Source of the DNA: Longimycelium tulufanense
Lineage (GTDB): Bacteria > Actinomycetota > Actinomycetes > Mycobacteriales > Pseudonocardiaceae
Direction: 5' to 3'
Assembly: GCF_014645795.1 (NCBI RefSeq)
Contig: NZ_BMMK01000018.1
Span: 1-64,000, forward strand
DNA: 64,000 bases
The first letter of the stretch is position 1. Each line of letters opens with the position of its first letter. Under the pieces are notes generated by a model. The model was not told the origin of the DNA. It was given only the letters and a program-made list of their open reading frames with translations, and searched no databases. Positions 10,201-19,434 of the stretch are shown piece after piece. Made by a program: the position numbers and the translations under genes.

Positions 10201-12211
10201 CAAGGCCATGGGCATCACCGCCCGCGGCGCATGGGAGAGCGTCAAGCGGCAGTTCCGTGAGCTGGGCGTGGACACCCAGAGCGAGGACTTCACCGTCGTC
10301 GGCGTCGGGGACATGTCCGGCGACGTGTTCGGCAACGGGATGCTGCTGTCCGAACACGTCCGCCTGGTGGCCGCCTTCGACCATCGGCACATCTTCATCG
10401 ACCCGGACCCGGACGCCGCCTCCTCCTTCCAGGAGCGGAAACGGTTGTTCGAGCTGCCCCGCTCGAGCTGGGACGACTACGACCGCGGCATGATCAGCGA
10501 GGGCGGTGGGGTGTGGCCGCGCGCCCTGAAGTCGATTCCGCTGAGCCGGCAGGCCCGGCAGGCGCTGGGGTTGCCGGAGGGAGTCACCCGGCTGTCGCCC
10601 CCGGAGCTGATCAAGGCGATTCTGCTGGCCCCGGTCGACCTGCTGTGGAACGGTGGCATCGGCACCTATGTCAAGGCGTCCACCGAGACCCACGCCGAGG
10701 TCGGGGACAAGGCCAACGACGCGGTCCGGGTCGACGGCAAGGACCTGCGGGTGAAGGTCGTCGGCGAGGGCGGCAACCTGGGGCTGACGCAGCGCGGGCG
10801 CATCGAGTTCGCGCGCGCCGGGGGCAAGGTCAACACCGACGCGCTGGACAACTCCGCCGGTGTTGACTGCTCCGACCACGAGGTCAACATCAAGATCCTG
10901 CTGGACCGGATGGTCGACGACGGCAAGCTGGCCGCCGAGGAGCGCAACGAGCTGCTCATCGCGATGACCGACGAGGTCGCCGACCTGGTGCTTGCCGACA
11001 ACTACCGGCAGAACGCCGTGCTCGGCGTGGGCCGGGCGCACGCGGCGCCCATGCTGTCGGTGCACGCGCGCCTGACCTCCGAGCTGGAGCGGCGTTGCGG
11101 CCTGGACCGGCAGCTGGAGGCGTTGCCCACCCCCGCCCAGTTCAAGGCGCTGGACCAGGCCGGGCAGGGGCTGACCTCCCCGGAGCAGGCCACCCTGATG
11201 GCGCACGTGAAGCTGGGCCTGAAGGACGAGGTGTTGGCCAGCGACCTGCCCGACGCCGAGGCGTTCGCCCGCCGGCTTCCGGAGTACTTCCCGACCCCGC
11301 TGCGCGAACGGTTCGGCGACGCCGTCTCCGGCCACCCGCTGCGCCGGGAGATCACCACGACGCTGCTGGTCAACGAGGTCGTGGACGGGGCCGGGATCTC
11401 GTATGCTTTCCGGCTCGCCGAGGAGATGAGCGCCAGCGCCACCGACGCGGTGCGGGCGTTCGCCGTGGTGACCCGCGTGTTCGACCTGAACTCGCTGTGG
11501 CGGGAGATCGACGCCCTGGACAACGTGGTGTCCACCGAGGTCGCCGACGACATGGTGCTGGAGTCGCGGCGGCTGCTGGACCGGGCGTCCCGCTGGCTGC
11601 TGTCGAACCGGCCGCAGCCGCTGGCCGTGGGCGCCGAGATCAGCCGCTTCGCCCCGGTGGTCGCCGAGCTGGCCCCACACGTGCTGGAGCTGTTGCGCGG
11701 CCGGGAGCGGGACGTGGTGTCCGAGCACGCCGAGAAGCTGGTCGCCGCGGGCGTGCCCGTGGGCCTGGCGCGGCGCGTGGCCTGCCTGCTCTACCTCTAC
11801 GGCCTGCTGGACATCGCCGAGGTGGCGGAGCTGGCCGAGCGGGAGCGGCTGGGCGTGGAGCGCAGCCACCGGGAGACCGCCGAGCTGTACTACGCGCTGT
11901 CGGACCACCTCGACGTCGACCGCATGCTGACCTCGGTCGGTGCGCTGGCCCGGGGCAACCGGTGGCACGCCCTGGCGCGGCTGGCGTTGCGCGACGACCT
12001 GTACAGCTCGTTGCGCGCCATCACGCTGGACGCGTTGCGCAACAGCGACACCGGGGACAGCGTCGAGGAGAAGATCGCCAAGTGGGAGGAGGCCAACACC
12101 TCCCGCCTGGCTCGTGCTCGGGCCGCGCTGCAGGCGATCCGCGACTCCGGCCGCCTGGACCTGCCCACTCTGTCGGTGGCGGTGCGCCAGATCCGCAGCA
12201 TGGTGCGGTAG
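7256..12211 (+). CDS. gdh: NAD-dependent glutamate dehydrogenase, large 180-kDa type
   Basis: 1651 residues from the chosen ATG, matching the roughly 1600-residue large NAD-GDH family (mycobacterial Rv2476c). It converts glutamate to 2-oxoglutarate and ammonia in the cytoplasm. The N-terminal half carries the regulatory ACT-like regions. The catalytic dehydrogenase core follows, with the substrate-lysine segment GGLRWSDR (near residue 840) and GAKGGFVVK (near 875), then the nucleotide-binding region and a helical C-terminus. Start choice: ATG 7256 gives MTSLSASAAP. An in-frame GTG at 7238, six codons upstream with GGAGA four bases before it, is an equal candidate. A hairpin follows the stop. 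Confidence 0.93.
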   Translation: MTSLSASAAPSRNERSTAPDQPFEQARDHLLSRAAQAAPELADLVELYYRHVPADEIAHDEPADLIGAVRSHHGLAGSRVPGRPAVRVFNPSRAEDGWRCPATAIQVVTDDMPYLVDSVAAELARKGVQVQRVVHPIVVVRRDVAGGLRGVLPHADPEEPPADALVESWMLIEVDLISDPERARELEHRLLSVINDVREVVEDSEKMSSTALSLADALEQAPPPLPEDEVSDGAALLRWLADGHFTFLGYRHYELVDDSDSGDKALRAVLASGLGVLRRDSLAARSFITGPDVAAQAFSPQLLVLTQASAPSTVHRPVYPYYVGVKTFDANGKVTGEHRFLGVFTTSALHEDVMDIPVVERRVREVIHRAGFPLESYSGQRMLEVIQNYPRTELFSTDPESLYATTTGVLSLAERRKLRLFMRRDPYGRFFSCLVYLPRDRYTTATRLKMQDVLLAELQGTSLEYSARIGESTLARVHFTVHTDPGQRVEPDTTAIQNKLAAAVRSWDDHMIDAVQAEQEAAADGTAPVSGESATELGQRYARLFPEAYKEDFGAAEGLADLRRLQRLSGPGDLAMHLYAPSGEESPERRFKLYLAGGRVTLSAVLPMLQRTGVEVVDERPYEVMRDDDVQCWIYDFGLRLEKVALDFLSAQPDPEKARIWFQDAFAAVWRGEAEIDRFNALVLRAGLTWRQAALLRAYAKYLRQARTPYSQDYIEDAILGHTEIAVALVRLFETRFDPQLSAQTRTSRGEALLDRITRMIDEVTSLDADRILRSYLTLVRATLRTNYYVRDAEGRPRQFLSFKLDPQAVPDLPEPRPRFEIFVYSPRVEGVHLRFGPVARGGLRWSDRREDFRTEILGLVKAQAVKNAVIVPVGAKGGFVVKRPVPPTGDPSVDRENWWKEGIACYRMFISGLLDLTDNMSGGQIVPARQVVRHDGDDAYLVVAADKGTATFSDIANEVAASYGFWLGDAFASGGSVGYDHKAMGITARGAWESVKRQFRELGVDTQSEDFTVVGVGDMSGDVFGNGMLLSEHVRLVAAFDHRHIFIDPDPDAASSFQERKRLFELPRSSWDDYDRGMISEGGGVWPRALKSIPLSRQARQALGLPEGVTRLSPPELIKAILLAPVDLLWNGGIGTYVKASTETHAEVGDKANDAVRVDGKDLRVKVVGEGGNLGLTQRGRIEFARAGGKVNTDALDNSAGVDCSDHEVNIKILLDRMVDDGKLAAEERNELLIAMTDEVADLVLADNYRQNAVLGVGRAHAAPMLSVHARLTSELERRCGLDRQLEALPTPAQFKALDQAGQGLTSPEQATLMAHVKLGLKDEVLASDLPDAEAFARRLPEYFPTPLRERFGDAVSGHPLRREITTTLLVNEVVDGAGISYAFRLAEEMSASATDAVRAFAVVTRVFDLNSLWREIDALDNVVSTEVADDMVLESRRLLDRASRWLLSNRPQPLAVGAEISRFAPVVAELAPHVLELLRGRERDVVSEHAEKLVAAGVPVGLARRVACLLYLYGLLDIAEVAELAERERLGVERSHRETAELYYALSDHLDVDRMLTSVGALARGNRWHALARLALRDDLYSSLRAITLDALRNSDTGDSVEEKIAKWEEANTSRLARARAALQAIRDSGRLDLPTLSVAVRQIRSMVR

Positions 12212-12218
12212 CAGCGGC

Positions 12219-12251
12219 CCGCCGCGACACCGCGGGAAAACATCGCGGCGG
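12219..12251 (+). terminator. Hairpin after glutamate dehydrogenase
   Basis: CCGCCGCG (12219-12226) and CGCGGCGG (12244-12251) form an 8-bp perfect stem eight bases after the stop codon. No T-tract follows, as is usual in actinobacteria. Confidence 0.4.
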
Positions 12252-12433
12252 ACTGCGACGAGTATCGGGCGGGGCACGGTGTCCGGCAGGAAAGCGTCGG
12301 GCCCGTGCCCCACACGCCCGACCCTTGGTCCACTCGATCGTGGCCATCGGTACGTTGGTGGATACGGGTCGTCGCGGGGACAACGCCCGGTCACTCCAAT
12401 CGGTCCCTCGCCGCCACGAGGAGGCGTTCTTTC

Positions 12434-12874
12434 TTGGGTGTGTTCGTCGCCGAGGTGCAGCCGCGCTGGTCGGACATGGACGCCTTCGGCCACGTCAACC
12501 ACGCGAACACCGTGGTCCTGCTGGAGGAGGCCCGGGTCGCGATGTTGTTCGTGGAGGGGGCCCGGCACGGTGTGACGGGGATGGCACGGGGCATGGTGGT
12601 GGCCCGGCTGTCGGTCGACTACCACGCGCCCCTGGTGCACAACGGCGAACCGGTCCGCATCCAGATCGCGGTACGCGACCTGCGCGCCGCCTCCTTCGTG
12701 CTCGACTACAGCGTGCACGGCGGCCGGCAGGACACCGACCCGGTCGTGGCCAGCGCCCACACCCTGATGGCGCCCTACGACGTGGCCGCGGGACGGCCGC
12801 GCCGGCTCACCGACGCCGAGCGGGACTTCCTCGCCGGCTTCCACTGCGGAGGCGGCCGTGCCGGCCAGGGCTGA
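12434..12874 (+). CDS. Acyl-CoA thioesterase, 4HBT hotdog family
   Basis: 146 residues from TTG 12434, chosen because GAGGAGG lies nine bases upstream. An in-frame GTG at 12440 is the alternative. The N-terminal motif RWSDMDAFGHVNHANTV is typical of the 4-hydroxybenzoyl-CoA thioesterase family, and the single hotdog domain should hydrolyse acyl-CoA thioesters in the cytoplasm. Corresponds to Rv2475c, which occupies the same place beside the NAD-GDH gene. Its 3' end overlaps the next gene by 17 bases, implying coupled translation. The physiological substrate cannot be read from the sequence. Confidence 0.87.
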   Translation: MGVFVAEVQPRWSDMDAFGHVNHANTVVLLEEARVAMLFVEGARHGVTGMARGMVVARLSVDYHAPLVHNGEPVRIQIAVRDLRAASFVLDYSVHGGRQDTDPVVASAHTLMAPYDVAAGRPRRLTDAERDFLAGFHCGGGRAGQG

Positions 12875-13520
12875 CCGGCCGGAGCTGGTGATACCGGAGC
12901 GGGCCGAGCGCGACGTGCTCGGCGCGTTCGTGGCGCGCGCCGTGCGGCTCGACGCGCAGGCCGTGGTTCGGCTGCGCGACCGGGGCGGTGACGCGGGCCG
13001 GGTGGACGCCTGGTTCGCCACCCCGTTCGACGCGCTGGCCACCCGCTCCGTGGCGGGCCGGATCCAGCCGGCCGACGTCACGGTGCCGGGCAACGAGCTG
13101 CTGGCCGCGCTGGCCGTCGTGGGCGGAGAACGACTGGATCCCGGGCCGCCGCAGGATCTGATGTGGCGGTCGGCGCTGCCACCCGGCAAGGGCTGGCAGC
13201 ACGTGGACGACCTCCCCGGCCGCGTGGTTGCCGAGCTGGCCGAGCGCGGCGTGGCCGTGGCACGGGAGAACACCGGCCCGCAGGGCACCCCACCGGCCTC
13301 GCTACTCGACCAGCCGGTGCTCGTCGTCAGCGGCGGAGGCTTCGAGGTCAAGATTCCGCTGCGGTGTCTGTTCGCCATGTCCGGCATGGGGTTCCTGGGC
13401 GCCGAGGTGGGCGAGGACGAGATCGTGCGGGTGGGTGCGACCGACTCCTGGCTGCGGCTCGACGCCCGCTTCGGCGCGGTCGCCCGGCGCCGCCACGCCC
13501 TCCTGCCCCTTCTCGTCTGA
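12858..13520 (+). CDS. Conserved actinobacterial protein, Rv2474c-like
   Basis: 220 residues, GTG start with GCGGAGG six bases upstream, overlapping the thioesterase gene by 17 bases. Begins MPARADRPELVIPERAERD and contains a glycine-rich VVSGGGFEVKIPLRC stretch near residue 155 and a basic C-terminus. No signal peptide or membrane segment. Position and size match mycobacterial Rv2474c, whose function I do not know. Coupling to the thioesterase suggests the two act together, which is inference. Confidence 0.8.
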   Translation: MPARADRPELVIPERAERDVLGAFVARAVRLDAQAVVRLRDRGGDAGRVDAWFATPFDALATRSVAGRIQPADVTVPGNELLAALAVVGGERLDPGPPQDLMWRSALPPGKGWQHVDDLPGRVVAELAERGVAVARENTGPQGTPPASLLDQPVLVVSGGGFEVKIPLRCLFAMSGMGFLGAEVGEDEIVRVGATDSWLRLDARFGAVARRRHALLPLLV

Positions 13521-13864
13521 CCCCCATCCCACCGGCGTGCGACCGAGCAGCCACACGAAACGGTTGTGGGGCAACACAAACGGGAGTGCCATGGGCGGCA
13601 TCACGATGGCATTCGGTGAACGACATCGTCCAATCGTCGTGCGATTTCCTGTGATACGGGCGAAGGAAGACTCGCCGCGACCACGAGCCGGTGACACAGC
13701 GTCGTTTCCGCTATCGGGTGATCACGCCTCCCGCAGTCGCCGTCGATAAGGAACATGTCCCTCGGTCGACCGTGTGTGGGCGTACTGATGGTGTTTGCCG
13801 GCTGTCGCGTCCCCCCAGTCAGCGTGACAGCCGGCAAACACGCTTCAACAACGAAGAGAAGAGG
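13521..13864. terminator. Intergenic region with a perfect 16-bp inverted repeat
   Basis: No gene is supported between the two convergent genes. The arms GTGTTTGCCGGCTGTC (13791-13806) and its exact complement (13826-13841) flank a 19-nt loop. The repeat lies just 24 bases past the 3' end of the minus-strand alpha-glucosidase gene, so a bidirectional terminator is the simplest reading. The other 270 bases show nothing recognisable. Confidence 0.6.
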
Positions 13865-15490
13865 TTACGGCGACGCTGGTGGCACCAGCCAGACCGCGGT
13901 GTCCGGCGGCAGCCGGTCGCCCTCCAGGGGGCCGCTGGCCAACAACACCTCACCGGGCGGCAACGGCACCAGCGCGGCCGAGGTGTTCAACGCGCAGATC
14001 AGCCCGCCTCCCTTGCGACGGAAGGCGAAACAGCCGGCCGGCGCGCCGTACCACTCGATCTCGTCACCGCGGATCGCCTGATGTGTCTTGCGAAACTCCA
14101 ACGCCTGTCGGTACAGCGACAGCATCGACCCGGGGTCCTCCAGCTGCGCCTCGGCGGTGACCGCACCCCAGTCCGGGGGCATCGGCAGCCACGTGGTCCC
14201 GCCGGTGGTGAACCCGTAGGGCGGTGCCTCGCCCTCCCACGGAAGCGGGATACGGCACCCGTCCCGGCCGATGGTGTGCCCGGAGCGCTCCCACATCGGG
14301 TCCTGGCGTGCCCAACTCGGCACCTCCACCTCGGGCAGGCCCAGCTCCTCGCCGTTGTACAGGTAGACCACACCGGGCAACGCCAGCTGCACCAGCGCCA
14401 TCGCCCGCGCCCGGCGCACCCCGAGCTCACCGCCGCCGTATCGGGTCACGTGTCGCGGCACGTCGTGGTTCGACAGGGTCCAGCTCGCCGGCGCACCCAC
14501 CAGCTGTACTGCGGCCAGCGACTCCTCGATGGCGGTGCGCAGCGCACCGGCGTCGAACTCGGTGGACAGCAACCGGAAGTTGAACGCCATGTGCAGCTCG
14601 TCCGGCCGGATGTAGCGGGCGAACCGCTCGTTGTCCTTGACCCACACCTCACCGGTGGTGACCCGCCCCGGGTACTCGTCGAGCACCTTGCGGATCCGCC
14701 GATGGATGTCGTGCACCCCCTCGGTGTCGAACCGCGGGTCGTCGAAGTCCTCGTACAGCGCCGTGGGCGGCCCGATCCTGGACAGGTCCACGTCGGGCAG
14801 GCCGTCCGCCTTGGCCATCCCGGTCGCCACGTCCACCCGGAACCCGTCCACGCCGTGGTCCAGCCAGAACCGCAGCGTCCGCTCCAGGTCCGCCCACACC
14901 TCGGGGTGCTGCCAGTTCAGGTCCGGCTGGTGCCGGGAGAACAGGTGCAGGTACCACTGGCCGTCGGCCACCCGGGACCACGCCGAGCCACCGAACACGC
15001 TCGGCCAGTTGTTCGGCGGCAGCTCACCGGCGACGCCGCGGCCCGCCCGGAACACGTAACGCTCCCGCTCCGGGCTGCCCGGGCCGGCCTGCAGCGCGGC
15101 CTGGAACCACTCGTGCTCCTCGCTGGTGTGGTTCGGCACCACGTCGATCACGACCCGGATCCCGCGCTGGTGCGCGTCGTCGATCAGGCGGTCGAACGCG
15201 TCGAGGTCACCGAAGAGCGGGTCGACGTCGCGCGGGTCGGCGATGTCGTAGCCGTGGTCGGCCATGGGCGAGCGGAAGAACGGGGTGATCCACAGCGCGT
15301 CCACGCCGAGCAGCTCGAGGTAGCCGAGCCGACCCCGGATACCCTCCAGGTCGCCGACCCCGTCCGCGTTGGAGTCCGCGAACGAGCGGACGTACACCTG
15401 GTAGACGACCGCGGTCCGCCACCAGGTCGGGTCGTCGGCGCTCTCCTTGCGTAGGTCGGCGGATCGTCGCACGGTGAGCCATCCTGCCAT
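13865..15490 (-). CDS. aglA: Alpha-glucosidase, glycoside hydrolase family 13
   Basis: 541 residues. GH13 TIM-barrel enzyme hydrolysing alpha-glucosidic bonds of oligosaccharides in the cytoplasm. No signal peptide. Conserved regions are visible in order: VVYQVYVRSFADSNADGVGD (region typical of oligo-1,6-glucosidases), VVIDVVPNHTS, GFRVDVATG with the nucleophile Asp, TTGEVWV with the acid/base Glu, and LSNHDVPRH with the third catalytic Asp. Length matches Rv2471 (aglA), which sits in the same neighbourhood. The start ATG 15490 begins MAGWLTVRRSAD and has only a weak Shine-Dalgarno. Trehalose synthase is a related alternative but is usually longer. Confidence 0.9.
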   Translation of the reverse strand: MAGWLTVRRSADLRKESADDPTWWRTAVVYQVYVRSFADSNADGVGDLEGIRGRLGYLELLGVDALWITPFFRSPMADHGYDIADPRDVDPLFGDLDAFDRLIDDAHQRGIRVVIDVVPNHTSEEHEWFQAALQAGPGSPERERYVFRAGRGVAGELPPNNWPSVFGGSAWSRVADGQWYLHLFSRHQPDLNWQHPEVWADLERTLRFWLDHGVDGFRVDVATGMAKADGLPDVDLSRIGPPTALYEDFDDPRFDTEGVHDIHRRIRKVLDEYPGRVTTGEVWVKDNERFARYIRPDELHMAFNFRLLSTEFDAGALRTAIEESLAAVQLVGAPASWTLSNHDVPRHVTRYGGGELGVRRARAMALVQLALPGVVYLYNGEELGLPEVEVPSWARQDPMWERSGHTIGRDGCRIPLPWEGEAPPYGFTTGGTTWLPMPPDWGAVTAEAQLEDPGSMLSLYRQALEFRKTHQAIRGDEIEWYGAPAGCFAFRRKGGGLICALNTSAALVPLPPGEVLLASGPLEGDRLPPDTAVWLVPPASP

Positions 15491-15607
15491 CCATGGAGAG
15501 CCACGCCTGCCTCTAACGGGGGATCACGACGCGGCTCACGCCGTGATCAAGAACACGTCACGGCGGGCGACCGGGCCGCGCCGCCGCCACGTGCGAGGGA
15601 ACACCGG

Positions 15608-16000
15608 TCAGAACCAGGAGTTGACCAGGCTGTTGGCGGCCATCTCCAGGTACTCCCACAGCTGCTGCCGGTGCGGCTCGGCCAGCCCGGCCTCGTCCAC
15701 CGCGATCCGCATGCAGCGCAGCCACGCGTCCCGCTCCATCGGGCCGATCGTGAACGGGGAGTGCCGCATCCGCAGCCGCGGGTGGCCACGCCGCTCCGAG
15801 TAGGTGTGCGGCCCGCCCCAGTACTGCATGAGGAACAGCCGCAGCCGCTCCTCGGCCGGGCCGAGATCGGCCTCCGGGTACAGCGGCCGCAGCAGCTCGT
15901 CCCGGGCCACCTCCTGGTAGAAGCGCGCGACGATACGGCGGAACGTCTCCTCGCCGCCCACCGCCTCGTAGAAGCTCACCGGGGTGTCCACGTCCCCCAT
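15608..16000 (-). CDS. glbO: Truncated haemoglobin, group II (GlbO)
   Basis: 130 residues, ATG preceded by GGAG. Two-over-two globin fold binding haem for oxygen or NO/peroxide chemistry. Very close to mycobacterial Glb[20 protein letters not shown], the proximal His in LRMRHSPF, the group II tryptophan (G8) in DAWLRCM, and [12 protein letters not shown] at the C-terminus. Same position next to aglA as in M. tuberculosis (Rv2470), although on the same strand as aglA here. The segment between the two genes is short (117 bases) and holds no other feature. Confidence 0.94.
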   Translation of the reverse strand: MGDVDTPVSFYEAVGGEETFRRIVARFYQEVARDELLRPLYPEADLGPAEERLRLFLMQYWGGPHTYSERRGHPRLRMRHSPFTIGPMERDAWLRCMRIAVDEAGLAEPHRQQLWEYLEMAANSLVNSWF

Positions 16001-16085
16001 CCTTGCTCCACCGTTCCCTTCGGCCGGACCGGGTGCCCCGGCGGGACACCCGGTCCGGGCATGCCTGTTGGTCCCGAACCCGCGG

Positions 16086-17078
16086 CTACAGGTTGCCCCG
16101 TCCCAGCGCGAACGGGGCCTCGAAGCCCGCGTCGTCGAAGGCGGCCTTGACCTGGGCCCGCAGCGCCCGCTGCACCGCCCACTGCCGGCCGGGCCGCACC
16201 TTCACGGTCAGCCGCAGCGTCACCGCCTCCGAGGTCACCCGCTCCACGCCGAGCACCTCGACCTCGGCCAGCACGTCGGCGCTGAGCGGGGCCTGTTGGA
16301 TGGCCCGGTTGGCCGTCTCCCCGGCCAGCTCCGCCGCCTGTGCCACGTTCGTGCTGTGCGCGATCGGCAGGTCGACCACGGCCACGGCATAGCCCTGGCT
16401 GAAGTTCCCGACCCGCAGGATCTCGCCGTTGCGCACGTACCACACCGTGCCGCTGAGGTCGCGCAGGGTGGTGACCCGAAGCCCGACCGCCTCCACGGTA
16501 CCGACGGCCTCGCCGAGGTCGACGATGTCGCCGACGCCGTACTGGTCCTCCATCAACATGAACATCCCGGACAGGAAGTCCTTGACGAGGTTCTGCGCGC
16601 CGAAACCGACGGCCACGCCCACAACACCGACCGAGGCCAGGATCGGCGCCATCTGGATGCCGAGCTGACCCAGCACGGTGACCGCCGCGGTACCCAGCAC
16701 CAGCAGCGATGTCACCGACTTGAGCACCGAGCCGATGGTCTTGGCCCGCTGCGCCCGGCGCTCGGACAACAGCGGCCCCAGCGCGTCCGGGGCCCGCTCC
16801 CGCAACGGCCGTAGCAGCAGGGGCACCTTGTTCTCGCCGCGTACGTTGCAGATGCGGTCGATCATCCTGTGCAGCAGGAAACGCAGCACGAACGCGATGA
16901 CCACGATCAGCACGATCTGCCCGGCCCGGGCCAGCATGTCCGGCCCGTGCTCGGCCAGGAAGTTGGCGGCCTTCTCGGGGTTCTCGACCGCCTTGCTCAC
17001 CCCGCTGAGGTCGGGCAGCGCCGGGTCGCTCACGGAGGTGGATGGGGCAGGGATGACAGGAGGAACAGCTTCAGCCAC
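16086..17078 (-). CDS. Small-conductance mechanosensitive channel, MscS family
   Basis: 330-residue inner-membrane protein. Transmembrane helices at about residues 50-72 and 118-140, then the pore-lining TM3 with the MscS pattern ([23 protein letters not shown], around 150-175), then the beta domain starting [20 protein letters not shown]. It releases solutes on hypo-osmotic shock. GTG start with GGAGAGG upstream. The start overlaps the last codons of the peptidase gene by 8 bases, so the two are translationally coupled, an unusual partnership that is not part of the mycobacterial synteny. Confidence 0.92.
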   Translation of the reverse strand: MAEAVPPVIPAPSTSVSDPALPDLSGVSKAVENPEKAANFLAEHGPDMLARAGQIVLIVVIAFVLRFLLHRMIDRICNVRGENKVPLLLRPLRERAPDALGPLLSERRAQRAKTIGSVLKSVTSLLVLGTAAVTVLGQLGIQMAPILASVGVVGVAVGFGAQNLVKDFLSGMFMLMEDQYGVGDIVDLGEAVGTVEAVGLRVTTLRDLSGTVWYVRNGEILRVGNFSQGYAVAVVDLPIAHSTNVAQAAELAGETANRAIQQAPLSADVLAEVEVLGVERVTSEAVTLRLTVKVRPGRQWAVQRALRAQVKAAFDDAGFEAPFALGRGNL

Positions 17079-19224
17079 GTGCCAGCCTCTCCAGGTCCAG
17101 TCCGGTGGCGTCAGCCAAGAATGCCAGCTGGTCGACGCCCAGTGCGACCGTTCTGGTCACCGAGCGTGCGGCATGCCCGACATCGGTTTCGCGCCGCAGC
17201 AACACCGACCCCTGGTCGAGGTCGGCGGCCGTGGCGTGCTGCAGCGCCGCACACATCTTGCGGGCGTGACACGGGTCCACCCGGCTGTCCGACTCGAAGA
17301 CGGTGAACAACGTGGCCGGGTACTTCACCCCGTCCCGCACCTGGTGATAGGGCGAGTAGGCGAGCAACCAGCCCAACTCCTCCCCGACGTCGGCGCTGCC
17401 GTACTCCTCGTTCCAGATCCGGCCGATCAGGAACTGTTCGTAGCGCACCATGTCCAGCAGCGGGGCCGAGCACACCACGGCCCGGTACAGCTCCGGCCGC
17501 TGGGTGAGCGCGGCCCCGACCAGCAGGCCGCCGTTGGAGCCGCCGATGGTCGCCAGCTGCTCCGGCGTGGTCCAGCCGGCGTCGACCAGATGCCCGGCCG
17601 CGGCGTGGAAGTCGTCGAACACGTTCTGCTTGCGCTCGCGCATCCCGGCCTCGTGCCAGGCCTCGCCTTCCTCGCCACCGCCCCGCAGCGACGCCAGTGC
17701 CCACACACCGCCGGCCGCGACCCAGGCCAGCGCGGTGGCGCTGTAGCCGGGCTCGCGGCTGATCGAGAAGCCGCCGTAGCCGGTGAGCATCGCCGGCCGC
17801 GGCCGGTCGGGCTCGCTGGTCGGGGTGATGAGGAACATCCGCACGGTCGTCCCGTCCGCCGACCGGTACTCCACCTGCCGGGTGGTCACCGGGGGCGGCT
17901 CCACCGCGCCGGGAGCCCGCTCGACCAGCTCCACCGCGGGCGCGCCCAGCCGGTACCGGTGCACACCGGGCGGGGTGACGAAGTCGGTGTAGCCCAACCA
18001 GACCGTGTCCCTGCCGTGCTCGGTGGCCTCGTCCACGCACGTCAGGCCGGTCAGCGAGCCGGTGCCGGGCAGCTCGACCGCGCCGGTGCGTTCCCCGGTG
18101 GCCGGGTCGTGCAGGTGCACCTCGGCGACGGCGTGCCGGGTCCGCAGCACCGCCAGGCGCGGCTCGTGGTCGCCTCCGGGGACCCAGCGCACGCCGTCCA
18201 GCACCGAGTCCGGCTCCTCGGCGATCAGCTCTCTCCAGTGCGCGGGCCCGGGGTTCGCCGGGTCGGCCACGCACAGTCGCCACCGCGGCGCGTCGAGCGT
18301 GGTCATCAGGTAGAGCCGGCCGTCGCGCTCCACCCAGGCCGCGCAGCGGGCACCGGCCTGGTCGTCCAGCACCTGCCGCAGCTCCGGCACGGTCCCGCCG
18401 GCCGCGAGGTCGGCCAGCCACACCGCGTCCCGCCGCGCGGTGCCCCTGCTGCCGTCCACCACGAGCCAGCGGCCGTCCCGGGACACCCGCACCCCGTAGT
18501 AGTAGGTCGGGTCGAGGCCCTCGCCGTGCACCAGCACGTCGGTGTCCGGCTCGGTGCCCACCCGGTGCCGCCACACCCGGCGGTGGAACTGCTCCTCACC
18601 CGCCGGCACCCGCTCCGGGGCCAGCCGTCGGACGTAGAAGTACTCCTCGCCGCCGGGCAGCCACGCGATCTCGGAGTACTTGCACCGGTCGATCGGGCCC
18701 TCGAGCACCTCGCCGGTGTCCACGTCGAGCACGTGCAGCAGCGACTCCTCGTCGCCACCGACCGAGACCTGGTACGCCAGCAGGTGGCCCTCCAGGCTGG
18801 GTGCCCAGGCGTCGAGCGTGGTGCGGCCGCTCGGATCGAGGGCCGAGACGTCCAGCAGGGCCCGCTCGCCGCCGTCGGGCTCGCGCACCAGCAGCACCGG
18901 GTGCTCCTGGCCGGGTTCGCGTCGGGTGAAGAAGGCCCGCCCGGCTCGCCACACCGGTACCGAGACCGATCCGGCGCGCATCAGTCGTTCCAGGTAACGG
19001 GCGGCGGTCTGCCGGCCGGGCAGCGCGTCGAGACGCTGCCTGGCGAGCGTGTCCTGGGCGGCCGACCACGCCTCGGTACGGGGGTCGGCCGCGTCTTCCA
19101 GCCAGCGGTACGGGTCGGCCACCCGATGGCCGTGCAGCTCCTCGACAAGATCCAGTCGCTCGGCGGGTGGGTAGCCGTCCGCGGGCGGTCTGGCGGGGGT
19201 GGTCACGGGGGGTGCGTCGGTCAC
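17071..19224 (-). CDS. Prolyl oligopeptidase, peptidase family S9A
   Basis: 717 residues from GTG 19224 (VTDAPPVTTPARPP). The frame is open further upstream but without a better start. An N-terminal seven-bladed propeller begins at HGHRVADPYRWLEDAADPRTEAW, and a C-terminal alpha/beta hydrolase domain follows. The serine nucleophile is in GGSNGG near residue 560, and the catalytic His is in VDPCHARK near residue 652. The loop with the acidic residue precedes it. Cleaves short peptides after proline in the cytoplasm. No signal peptide. The product of the overlapping downstream gene is an MscS channel. Comparable to mycobacterial Rv0457c, which is elsewhere in that genome. Confidence 0.93.
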   Translation of the reverse strand: MTDAPPVTTPARPPADGYPPAERLDLVEELHGHRVADPYRWLEDAADPRTEAWSAAQDTLARQRLDALPGRQTAARYLERLMRAGSVSVPVWRAGRAFFTRREPGQEHPVLLVREPDGGERALLDVSALDPSGRTTLDAWAPSLEGHLLAYQVSVGGDEESLLHVLDVDTGEVLEGPIDRCKYSEIAWLPGGEEYFYVRRLAPERVPAGEEQFHRRVWRHRVGTEPDTDVLVHGEGLDPTYYYGVRVSRDGRWLVVDGSRGTARRDAVWLADLAAGGTVPELRQVLDDQAGARCAAWVERDGRLYLMTTLDAPRWRLCVADPANPGPAHWRELIAEEPDSVLDGVRWVPGGDHEPRLAVLRTRHAVAEVHLHDPATGERTGAVELPGTGSLTGLTCVDEATEHGRDTVWLGYTDFVTPPGVHRYRLGAPAVELVERAPGAVEPPPVTTRQVEYRSADGTTVRMFLITPTSEPDRPRPAMLTGYGGFSISREPGYSATALAWVAAGGVWALASLRGGGEEGEAWHEAGMRERKQNVFDDFHAAAGHLVDAGWTTPEQLATIGGSNGGLLVGAALTQRPELYRAVVCSAPLLDMVRYEQFLIGRIWNEEYGSADVGEELGWLLAYSPYHQVRDGVKYPATLFTVFESDSRVDPCHARKMCAALQHATAADLDQGSVLLRRETDVGHAARSVTRTVALGVDQLAFLADATGLDLERLARG

Positions 19225-19434
19225 GGCAGCGACAGTAACGACCCGGCGTGTCGGCCCCCGGTGAGACCGGCGTTTCCACCGGTCACGAGGTGACGGACGC
19301 GACGCGGCCCACATCGTACGTGCGTTCTGGGTGCTCTTTGTGGTCGACTAGGCCCAACACCAGTGGGTCGGACCACTCCAGGGTCCGGCCCACCGGACGG
19401 GGCTGCCAGCCCCGCAACCGGCGGAGGTGGTCGC

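Noticed and set aside
8150-13579. Very long minus-strand open frame opposite the glutamate dehydrogenase gene
   Set aside because: Low-complexity His/Arg/Gly/Pro-rich translation with no domains and no ribosome-binding site. It mirrors third-position GC of the true gene on the plus strand.
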